Position numbers and translations under genes: made by a program | Origin: Haliclona indistincta | Lineage: Eukaryota > Porifera > Demospongiae > Haplosclerida > Chalinidae | Assembly: GCA_964017065.1 (NCBI GenBank) | Contig: OZ024783.1 | Coordinates: 10,568,885-10,632,884, forward strand | Length of the DNA stretch: 64,000 bases | Direction of reading: 5' to 3' | Notes under the pieces: model-generated | What the model was told of the DNA's origin: nothing | Seen by the model: only the letters and a program-made list of their open reading frames with translations | Database searches by the model: none | Part shown: one piece after another, positions 44,301 through 56,300 of the stretch | Layout of the letters: every line of letters starts with the position of its first letter | Numbering within the stretch: position 1 is the first letter of the stretch

Positions 44301-47300
44301 AACAAAAGTCAAACTCGCATTATATTCAAGTTTTAAAGATGTGTATGCATTGAGTGGATTTGAGAAAAGGGGTCACTTCGCTCCTGCAATGTTTGAACGC
44401 ACGCCTGTTTTCAAATGCCTGATACTCCGTCAAACATTACTGAAATTTAATGAAACTTTTTGCATTATAATACATTGATCATTCTGCTTGCTGTATATCA
44501 AATTTTAGACCCATGGTACCAAATTTGGATGAATGGCAGCAAGTTGAAAACATGCGTGCGTTCGAAAAATACATGATTGAAGTGACCCCTTTTCTCAAAT
44601 CCAGTCATGTTTGGATTGCTAACCGAGATAATTTTCACAGCAGGGTGCTGAAGAGCTTGCTCTACAGTCAGCACGTCAGCATTGCACAGCAATCCCATGA
44701 GATGAACAACCAGTGAACAGTGATAGCCCTGCGCCTCCATTGATCCGCCAAGCAGAATACAGCGCTGATGATGTGTTGATGGCAGACTCTAGAAATTACA
44801 AAATTTAATAAATAATGTAATTGATATACAGAGATTGACCCCCAATGGATAGACATTTTACTCACATACAAGTGCATGCTACTAGGCAATAAGCCTTTCC
44901 CAATACCATATTTCTTCTAAAGATTCGGCACCTCCTATTTTTCGGCACCTTGTCGTTGAAATGCGTACTAAACCTAGTAAATGCTTTGATTCTTCGTCAT
45001 AGTAAGCCAACAGCCCGACGTGAAAGTCCTGTACTTCATGGAAAAAAGCTGTAGATGCGTTCTCGTTCAAAACACGTGCTCGTCGCCACACCTCCAATTA
45101 TTCGGCGCTTCTGTAACTTCTGCCACAATTACTTTCAAACATTGGACAAACAAATATGAAATTATTTATTTCGCGCTGAATTTATAGAAGAAATACGGTA
45201 ACGGGCAATTCATTTTGCTGCTTCCACAACATAATCACTATCTCCTCGGGAGCACATGGACAGAGAGAGCATGCAACTATAGTCCAATCGAGGGTGCCAG
45301 AATTAAATTCATAGCATTCAGCTAAAATTTTCCTACTTGGAAGTTTAGTGCTTGTGTGAAGTATTGTTATGAGAACTTATGACATACAAGTAGATCTGGC
45401 TTTGAGCACAAGACCAACACATTCTAGGCTGGTAGCTGAAATTTTTGCACGTAACAACAACGAATGCTACAAAAGCAGTGTTGGTGCCTAGTTTAAACTC
45501 AACGAACTGTTCATATGCTTCTCATCTCATGAATAAGGACACTGATAAAATATAAGTCTATGTAGCTAATAACAGTAGGAAAATGTTATATAATTTGCTT
45601 ACTATAATGCAGACGTCAGTCTCAACAGGTTGTCGTAGTAACAGACCATGCTCTGCCAGTAGCTCCAGTAACACACACAACAAACCATCGACCACACCCT
45701 CTCTGAAAACGAGCAAAGAGAAGTACACAAAGACAAAAATTCGAATTCTTACTTAGATTCTGATGAAGTATCGCATTTTATCACTTTTCCACTCATTCGT
45801 GGAAGCAGTATGTCCTACACAAAATAAAAACACAAACCATTACACTTGCACACAACTTTCAAAACATACTGTATGGAGAATTGACCTACAACTAAAAACA
45901 GTATTTTGTCCTTTGCTAAAGTAAGTGATAGGTTACAACAGTAGAGCTCACTGTGTCAAATGAAGACTCCATATAAACTCTTTCCACATGTGACCATATT
46001 TCATAGAAACCAGCAAGTAAACTCTTGTACTCAGCACTGAGCCATTGCTTTCTGTGAGGGAGGGAGGGAGGGAGGGAGGGAGGGAGTGAGTGAGTGAGTG
46101 AGTGAGTGAGTGAGTGAGTGAGTGAGTGAGTGAGTGAGTGAGTGAGTGAGTGAGTGAGGGAGTGAGTGAGGGAGTGTGTGAGTGTGAGTGAGTGAGTGTG
46201 AGTGAGTGTGAGTGAGTGAGTGAGTGAGTGAGTGAGTGAGTGAGTGAGTGAGTGAGTGAGTGAGTGAGTGAGTGAGTGAGTGAGTGAGTGAGTGAGTGAG
46301 TGAGAGAGGCAGGGAGGGAGGGAGGGAGTGAGTGAGTGAGGGAGGAAGGGAGGGAGGGAGTGAGTGAGTGAGTGAGGGAGGAAGGGAGGGAGGGAGTGAG
46401 TGAGTGAGTGAGTGAGTGAGGGAGTGAGTGAGGGAAATGAAATGACTGAGTAGGCAAGCAGGCGAGTAGCTAAGTGATGAGAAAAAAACTAGATGGATAT
46501 CAAACCTTTGCTGTACGTTGCTTGGTAGAAGGTGGCTCAGTCTAGCGGCAGAGCAAGATGGTTGAATTAATCCCAGTAGAAGATGAGCAAGCAGGGCTAC
46601 TGGAGGTCTACAAACAAATCAAAATTGAGATGACATTAAGTCAAAATTTGTTACTAGTGGATGCAAAATTACTAAACACACCTATCAGATGTCCTCAGAT
46701 TGGTTGCTAGTACACCTAAGGCTCCACCCTGCTCTTCTTGCTGTGCTAGGGGTCCACCTGGCTTCGCTGTCGGGAGAAGAAAAAGAAGGAACAAGCAGCG
46801 AAGAGGATATGAAGTAGAAACAGGATGTGTGGTGTCGAGCAGTGAAGACCAGGTGAGGTGGAGCTGGTCTGGAGGGTTGTGGTAATGGAGGAGAGTGGAT
46901 AGGAACAAGACAAGAGACCTGCAATGCAGAGAAAGTTAACTATGTGACTGCAGCGCAGTGGACCTGCCTTTTGGGTAGACTAGCGGGCGAATGAAGCAAT
47001 TTCCATGGCTCTGTGTCCACCTCCACCAATTTTTGCTGCAATGTGGATGGATGGATGGATGGATGATGGATGGATGGATGGATGGATGGATGGATGGATG
47101 GATGGATGGATGGATGGATGGATGGATGGATGGATGGATGGATGGATGGATGGATGGATGGATGGATGGATGGATGGATGGATGGATGGATGGATGGATG
47201 GATGGATGGATGGATGGATGGATGGATGGGACAAGTGAATGTGTGTGTTATATAATGAGAGAGCTATGCAATGTGTGTGAAGGAAGTGAGCAGAATATAC

Positions 47301-50300
47301 CTCAACTAATGTTGCTAGTAAGCTATATCCCTCATCTTGTGCTGTCTGCATCTGAACAGTTCTGAACAAAAATAACAAAACACAATAAAATTATTACACA
47401 TCATTATGATCAGGATATAAAATAATAAAACATTAAAAGAACATCACACAATAATACAAGCAATAGTATCATACTACTACCATCAGTTGCTTACTTTACA
47501 ACTGATGGTAGTAAATCAACAAAACCATCACTCTTTCTGTATTTCAACTATGTCCACAAACACTGGTTTTATCAAGACCATACTTGAAATTAAAAAAGTG
47601 TTTATGAAGTACGGACAAAGCTATGATCGAAAGAGATTGACTTTTTCACCTCATGTGTTACGTCACGACTTGTTGCCATGGTATTCACATGATATATACT
47701 TAGATACTAAGAAGAAGAAAAAACCCTAACCCAACACCCTAACAAAAACCTTTGCCTAACGGCACCCAGTATTCAGCTAACGTGCCCAGTATGGACCTAA
47801 TAGTGCCTAACGTATCTCTACGGACCTAACTGTTGGAGAAAAAATACTAGACAGCAAGAAGTAGGAAAAAAAACACCTGTCATGGTCGAACCTTAGCACT
47901 CCACTCTGGAACACACACCACCTACCCACTAAGCTACCGAAACCTGTTGACCAACTTGTCTTGGAATGAGGGTTTATACAGTAGTAGCGTGCGAGGGCAT
48001 GTCACGTGCCTATTGTCTGTGACGTAATGCATCCGGACCTGGGACCGAGTGAAAGAATTATGTCCCATGTTCAAAAGCATAGCATGAGTATCTGTTGCAG
48101 TGTATGTCCTTCGTGAGACTAGGTATAAAGCATTCAGCCGGGATACACCAAAACCGAGTCATGAATGCTATTTTAGGATTGAATCTGTATCCCAACCAAT
48201 CAGATCATAGATTTTAGTCCCACAATAGAATCGACATAGGGTCTTCTAGTTGAATGTTAAAAGAACGTTTGTAGAGCTCGTAGCTTGAATTGTCATTGCT
48301 AATTATTCATCCACAACTCGTACTCATGGATCAAGACAGCATCACCTTGATCACAACTGTTGATAGTATGCACACACTAATACCATCTCATCGGAATGGG
48401 TGCCTACGCCGTGTGTGGTATTGCAAAGAACAAACATGGAACAAGAAGGATACAATAGAGCAAAGAGCTATCGCCTGTGACGAAGTAAGCCTCCATGATC
48501 CTCTGTTTGTCACAAGTTGGTGACAAGCTGTTGTGAGTTATTAGTCAACATTTGTCAATAGTCAGTTCAGGCCCATTGGTAGTTAGGTAGCTAGTTAGTA
48601 ATACTAGTATAGTGAACAATGACTTGCTAGTAAGCTTCAAGCTTCAGTGCAGTAAAGAAAGAGGATGCTACTGATAATATCCAGTTGGCCCAATTTCCTT
48701 TACACTCTCACGTCTGTGCTTTGCAATTGGCTCCCAATTCAGTATCGACAATGGTAATCGCAAACAGACACCAGCTCCTGATTACGAAGAAGATATGTAA
48801 GTTGACGACAAGGAGGAGGACCAGTCAGGTGAAGAAATGGACACTACATGATCATGGCTGAAACCAACAAAATAAACTTATGTACAATCATTCAATGTTC
48901 ACATTAATTTTTAAAGTTATTATTGCATGAATATGTGGTGTCTTTTACTAATATTTACAGTGCAGAAGAGAGTGATGGAATAGTGATTCCTTCACTATTC
49001 ATGGTGTTAAATATACATACTGTTATGATCACATTATTATCACTTCCTGCATGATTGCATGGGCATAGACAGCTTGACCCCTGCATGTTCAGGAAAAGTA
49101 ACATTATTTATGACGTAACAGACTGTGCTAGCTGTTATGATAATCTTTGCAACACATTCGCTCTGCTGCATTATAATATTGAATTATTCATGTACTATCT
49201 CTATCTTGTTAATGTTTTCCTTCAAATAACCACGAAGATTGGTGAAGATTACATGGTCTCCAGTCAGTGAAATATATTGTCTGTTTAATGGGCATCCTCA
49301 TGGTGCGTGTACTTTGCGCTCAATATGATTGATAACTGTGACATGCTGATAAATCGTTTATGGAATTGTTCCGCTATCATTTTAAGTAGAGTGACGTACA
49401 GTCGTTTTTGAGCCAGTGGATCTGCCAAGATCCCTTAGAGCGTCCGTCCCATTGGTCATAGCATTCATGGGAGGTCCCATTGGTGCATCTCATTGACATA
49501 CTGGTCCCAAGTGCCAATGGGAATGTGTCTCTGTCACATACTGTATGAACAAGTGTCAATAGTGTCTATAATAACACATAATAGTATTACTATAATATGT
49601 GTGTATTGGTCACATATTTATTGGTTTCCTGGCAGTACTCTTGCCTTGTAGAAGTGTCTTTGACCAACCTTTGTTTGCCCGAAGGAACCGAAATTGTTGT
49701 CATTTTGATGTTCGACGTTTAGTCCCTTAAGTAAGGTGACCATGAACATCATGCACTTTTCACTCTTCAGGCACCTATTCTTCTCGCAAGTAAAGGGTCA
49801 GTTATACGATGGACATCGATGGACTTGTAATATGTAGTAGTAGTAATATGTGTCTGCTAATAGTAACTAGGCACCGAAGGTGCTTATGCCTCGGTGGAAT
49901 GTTATGCATACATGCCTGTCTGACTAAATACGCTGAACTGAAATGCACAAGCAGTAATGAAAGTCTGCTGTTGCTAGTTGAACACTATGCTAGTGGCTGA
50001 CGACTTATAAAATTATTACGAAGTTCAGCACCTCATATGAGAGACAATAAATCTGACATGGTATTCAGTAATGGCAATGAACATTTTACATAATATTATA
50101 CTAGTGAGATGTAAGGAGTAGAGAAAAGAAAGTAAACATACACAGTAAAGTTAAACTGCAGCTGTTGTACCTTTCTGTACAGCAATCACAATGCAGTATA
50201 ATAGTTATGCAATCAGAAGCCAATCAGTGCTGACCACTAATTCAACTGGGCGTGTCTATGTTGTTCAGGGCACAGCACGTACAACGAGCGAGATAGCGTC

Positions 50301-53300
50301 CATAGCTTGCTTGCACAATTTCTTTAGACATACGATGTAACCTATCAGCTTCTAGGCAGTCAACTGTGGATAATTTTGTCTACGGAGAACTCTAGATCGC
50401 CAGCAACGGCCATAGATCGCGAGGTAAGCAAAGCTACGCCTTAACTCTAGATTGCAGCTTCATATACAAGTCTGCCGTGCTGTTCTGAAGTAAAGGCGAA
50501 CTCACTAGCTGTAAGGCAGCCAGCAATAGACAATTTTGTCTTTACATCAGCAACTAGATCGCCAGCCGGCGATCGCGAGGTAAGCAATCACGCTATAACT
50601 CACGAACAGAGCCTTGTAACCAAAATCCTTACAATTCATTTTCAAGCAAATATCGACTTTAGCTTGTATTGCAACTTTCAGCGCTTAGTTTTCTGCGAGC
50701 GACGAGAAATCCTGCCGACAGACAGACACACACACACACAGACAGATACACAAACCAACTACCGTATGCCCCGTGGCTCCGCCCACCGAGGCATAATTAT
50801 AATAGACATAATATTATTATGTCTATTATTATGTATGTCTGTCTGAACAAGTGAGTCTTGTGAGTTGTCTCGACGAGACAACTCGTCGAGACACATACTC
50901 GTACGCATACTCGTCGAGACAACAGTTTTCTCGACGAGTATGCATCCCATTGGGATGAGCGTCCATCCCTTAGAGCGATGGACCAGGTCTCGCTTTAAAA
51001 GAGGAAATTGTCGTGGTGGAGTTGCTGAAGGGTCGAATATCGATATAAAAGCCCCACTACCAAAGCGTCAGAGACCTCAGAAAAGAAAGGAATCTTAGTG
51101 ACAATAACTATTAATTTCATTCTTGTATCACAGTGAACTCATAAATTATTTTTAATAAACTATATCTAAGTGGAAGATAAGAGCATAGGCTGGACGAAGA
51201 AATTCTTGAAGTGATTGATGAAGGAGCCGTCACTGAATATTGACTTGGTCAATGTCTTCGGTTAGAACACCGGCTCAACGATATTTGTTTACTGTCAAGA
51301 AAACAAAGATTTTCAAAATTCTATTGTGGATTTAAAGATATACTATTTGTCCTTTCCATCTGATGTTCTGCAAACAGGAACATATTATTCGGTTCCGCAA
51401 ACAGAGCCGGATGTCTTTCCTTAGCTCAAATATGTCAATATAACTAATGAGATGTCCGACGTCCAAGGTACTAGGGGACATAATGCAACAACTGCTCATT
51501 TGCCGACAGTTGAAGCAACGTAAAAACTCATGAAAAATTTATTATGATGACAAACTCTAAGTGACCGCTGACTCGCATTGATCTGGGTCGAGTGCAGACG
51601 CATAATCCAACCATGATTCAAAAATCCAACTCGGGCTCCAAGTGCGGACATGCTTTCTAATCATTGTCGTAACTTTGCAACAACAATATCAAAGAAATCC
51701 CAAAGAGAGCAGCCAATGTGTTTTCATGTTCTTACAAATGAGCTATATGAAAATTGTGGATAAGTGAGTAAGTGGATACTCATAGCTTAACAGCCAGCTC
51801 GACACATCACTATCATCTACGAACAAAACCACATCTAGCTCTGAGTCTCAGTTATACAATACAACATCTCAAAAGGCTTCAACTGCATCATCATCAGATC
51901 AAACACAGCCTGATAGTAACAACTGGCTCTGTATAGGTCACTATATCCTTACGCACAATCAAAAGGATGACATAAAACATGGGCGTCAATTGAATAACAA
52001 CCATGTCAGTGTGTACATGTATCTACTTGAGCAAAGATCTCCTCACATTCGTGGTTTAAAGAACACACGAACACATTACAACAACGAATTGTCCCAGTCA
52101 TTGAGCTTAACCGCAAAGAAGATGGTATTACAGATCATCCATTTACAGGACAATCACTGCGTTGCAATACAAGAACAGAGTGAAGACGAAGTTTTAGTGC
52201 CTATACTGAGAGATATCAAGTAAGACCTTTGATCTCAACTCAAATCTAATTCATTCCGAGAAAAATAAACTTACAGTTAAACTTATGAACATCTTCAAAC
52301 TTCTCTAGCCCTCGGTAATGATCCTCTTCAGGAAGTTTACCTTGCCCCATACCTTGGGACCTGAGCTGTTATACGACGCCTATTCTGGCCGACTATTTAG
52401 ACAATTTGACCAGCTACGACGGAGCGTCACACTCTCTGCCTGAAGCCAAACAAATAGCAACAGACATCACCAAATTCATAACGTTTGCAGACAACAAACA
52501 GGCACGATGGTCTGCTTAGACCAAAATTAAGACTTTAAAAACGATATGACAAAGCTCACACAAGCAGCAATGGGGCCAGAGGGCCAAATGACAAAGACTG
52601 ACAATCTTATCAGAGCACTTCAGTACGCATCAAGAGAGCTCAGGTCACAATACCTGAACATCAAGCCTTATCTGAGAACAAGATGAACGCCACGTAATGC
52701 CATCACAGACACAATGACCTTCACTATACATAACTGCTACTGCAGAATGAATGACGATGGAGAGAAACTGATAGAGTGTTCTAAATGTAACGAGTGGTAT
52801 CATCACAGCTGCGTGAAGAAACGAGTAAAGAAAAAGGAAATTTGGTACTGTAATTACAATAAAGTTGACATTGACTCTTTCATTACTCATTGTACATGTA
52901 TGTTTCACCTATCATTGTACTACAAAAAGAATTATGATTTCTAGTAAGCTATTATACATTGTAGGACATATATCCAAATACGACAGATGGCTGAGGTATA
53001 AAAAGAGGGAAATTAGGCCATCCAAATACGACAGACAGCTGAGGTATAAAAAGAGGGAAATTAGGCCATCCAAATACGACAGACAGCTGAGGTATAAAAA
53101 GAGGGAAATTAGGCCATCCAAATACGACAGACGGCTGAGGTATAAAAAGAGGGAAAATAGGCCATCCAAGTACGACGGACGGCTGAGGTATAAAAAGAGT
53201 GAAATTAGGCCATCCAAATACGACGGACGGCTGAGGTATAAAAAGAGTGAAATTAGGCCATCCAAATACGACGGACGGCTGAGGTATAAAAAGAAGGAAA

Positions 53301-56300
53301 TTAGGCCATCCAAATACGACAGACGGCTGAGGTATAAAAAGAGGGAAATTAGGCCACTGCTGCATGCATAGTGGTATCATAGACTACAGCTGCTGTATAG
53401 TGAAGCTGTACAGTCTATGTGGCATATACGAGCATGACGTGAGAAAATAGACACCAAAAATCACTAGAAGACACCCAGGTAGAAATCAGAAATCGCGACC
53501 ACTCAGCTCAACTGGCCAGGTATCGGACTCCTCACGTTCTCTGCTGCTTTCATGGAACCACCCCTGAGCTCCGCCCACAGAATTCTTAAGAATCCATGGA
53601 CGGAATACAGAATCCATAGCAGAAAATGAAATACAAGCTGGAATACAGGAATCCATAGAATATAAGCCAGAATACGTGTGTTCCGAAATCCTGTACGCCC
53701 AACTGGCCAGGTGACAGACCCCTCACTGCACCCGTGAACAAAGACCACACCAACTCCAAAAATTCAATTCTGGAAGAAATTACGCTATTCTAGATTTCCA
53801 TCTGCCATTTGGTGTGAACAGTGCACCTGCTAGCTATGTTCACAAGTAAACAACACATTACTCATTGCCACACCTACTTATTTGTTATTATTTTAATGCA
53901 TAACCACTTTTATCAAGAAAGTATTCCCCAAAGGGGAATACTTTCTTGATAAAAGTACTTCCAGGTGTGGGCCACACCTGGAAATACTGCAATACCAGGG
54001 CAACCCATGGGATGGGCAAAGCAAGCTTTAGACCACACCCCTAGGAATATAGGTTAATAGCTTGGGGTCAATGACCCCTGTTCGAGCTATTAAACTCAAA
54101 AGAACAGTTGTGCCTTCATCCTTCAAGGGTTTAGAAAAAAAACCCAAAGGGTAGCCGCCTCTGCCTCTGCCAACAGAGGGTGTCCCTTGCGGAACCGGCC
54201 TCGTGACCCACACACTTACGTAAACAGTGCCACCCGTCAGACAAGAGCGCTTGCTACGGTGGCAGGTCACGGCTCTGAGAGATGAGGCATGAGGAACCAG
54301 TCTCTCGGAGGGTTTGTGAAGACTGAGTATGATTTCAGGATTTCAACCAGTGGTTCCAGAAGCAGGCTGCTGGCCAGTGCCACCACGTGAGGCGTGTGAC
54401 CTACACCGTGAAGCCCAGACCTCGTAACTACCAGCAATGGCGTCACGACAGCACAACTTCTTGAACAGGGTCCCGTACTTGCGACCGATCCCAAGCTTTG
54501 AAAGGAGATGGTCGTTTTCTGGGTCCCATGCACCCAGCGATCCAAAAATGAATGCGTCTAGCATTGTATCGAACCCCTTGTCCTCTAGCCGCTTCTTTGT
54601 CTCCGCGTACTTGTCCAGCTTACGCTGCCTGGCCGCGCTCAGGTCAATTCTGGAAGAAATTACGCTATTCTAGATTTCCATCTGCCATTTGGTGTGAACA
54701 GTGCACCTGCTAGCTATGTTTACAAGTAAACAACACATTACTCATTGCCACACCTACTTATTTGTTATTATTTTAATGCATAACCACTTTTATCAAGAAA
54801 GTATTCCCCAAAGGGGAAGGGCCACACCTGGAAATACTGCAATACCAGGGCAACCCATGGGATGGGCAAAGCAAGCTTTAGACCACACCCCTAGGAATAT
54901 AGGTTAATAGCTTGGGGTCAATGACCCCTGTTCGAGCTATTAAACTCAAAAGAACAGTTGTGCCTTCATCCTTCAAGGGTTTAGAAAAAAAACCCAAAGG
55001 GTAGCCGCCTCTGCCTCTGCCAACAGAGGGTGTCCCTTGCGGAACCGGCCTCGTGACCCACACACTTACGTAAACAGTGCCACCCGTCAGACAAGAGCGC
55101 TTGCTACGGTGGCAGGTCACGGCTCTGAGAGATGAGGCATGAGGAACCAGTCTCTCGGAGGGTTTGTGAAGACTGAGTATGATTTCAGGATTTCAACCAG
55201 TGGTTCCAGAAGCAGGCTGCTGGCCAGTGCCACCACGTGAGGCGTGTGACCTACACCGTGAAGCCCAGACCTCGTAACTACCAGCAATGGCGTCACGACA
55301 GCACAACTTCTTGAACAGGGTCCCGTACTTGCGACCGATCCCAAGCTTTGAAAGGAGATGGTCGTTTTCTGGGTCCCATGCACCCAGCGATCCAAAAATG
55401 AATGCGTCTAGCATTGTATCGAACCCCTTGTCCTCTAGCCGCTTCTTTGTCTCCGCGTACTTGTCCAGCTTACGCTGCCTGGCCGCGCTCAGGTCAATTC
55501 TGGAAGAAATTACGCTATTCTAGATTTCCATCTGCCATTTGGTGTGAACAGTGCACCTGCTAGCTATGTTTACAAGTAAACAACACATTACTCATTGCCA
55601 CACCTACTTATTTGTTATTATTTTAATGCATAACCACTTTTATCAAGAAAGTATTCCCCAAAGGGGAAGGGCCACACCTGGAAATACTGCAATACCAGGG
55701 CAACCCATGGGATGGGCAAAGCAAGCTTTAGACCACACCCCTAGGAATATAGGTTAATAGCTTGGGGTCAATGACCCCTGTTCGAGCTATTAAACTCAAA
55801 AGAACAGTTTATTTCTACTTGATCTTAGCCGATAGGCCGAGAAACAATGACAAACACAGAAAACTGGTCGACGTTTATACCCGAAAGAAATCCCAGTACT
55901 AGTGGGTATCATCCGTATAAAAGATCGGGTTCACAGTAATTAATTAGAAAAAGAGGTGAAAATTTGCTGTGACACAGGGGTCATTCTTGCACATTAACAC
56001 CAGCATGCTGATCACTTTCTACAGGGAGGCTGTAAAACACGGAACGCGGAATACGGAATAACGGAATAAAAAGTAGATGGCTCAGATGAGGCGCCGCCCG
56101 TGGCTGGATATTCCACAGGATTTCCTGTGGAATATCCAGATATTCCACAGGAAATCCTGTATTCCTGTGGTATAACTGGAATACACCACAGGCGCCGCCT
56201 TTGAAACCATGATACAAGTATAGCTTAGAACATGCCCGCGAGGGATGTATTCACGATACATCCCGACGTGGGCATGTTCTGGGCAACTTGTATCATAGCA

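Noticed and set aside
45948..46457. Ser-Leu-Thr-His repeat protein of 169 residues
   Set aside because: Translation of a GAGT microsatellite; only its distal end overlaps a true ATM exon, in another frame.
46685..46924. Alternative frame of the ATM exon at 46682-46918 following the GT donor
   Set aside because: It reaches a stop (GAC ATC TGA) before the next donor, while the other frame continues in phase with the following exon.
47005..47378. Met-Asp-Gly-Trp and Ile-His-Pro-Ser repeat proteins
   Set aside because: Translations of a GGAT microsatellite in an intron.
47884..47936. Functional tRNA gene
   Set aside because: Acceptor and T stems do not pair; only box-like words are present.
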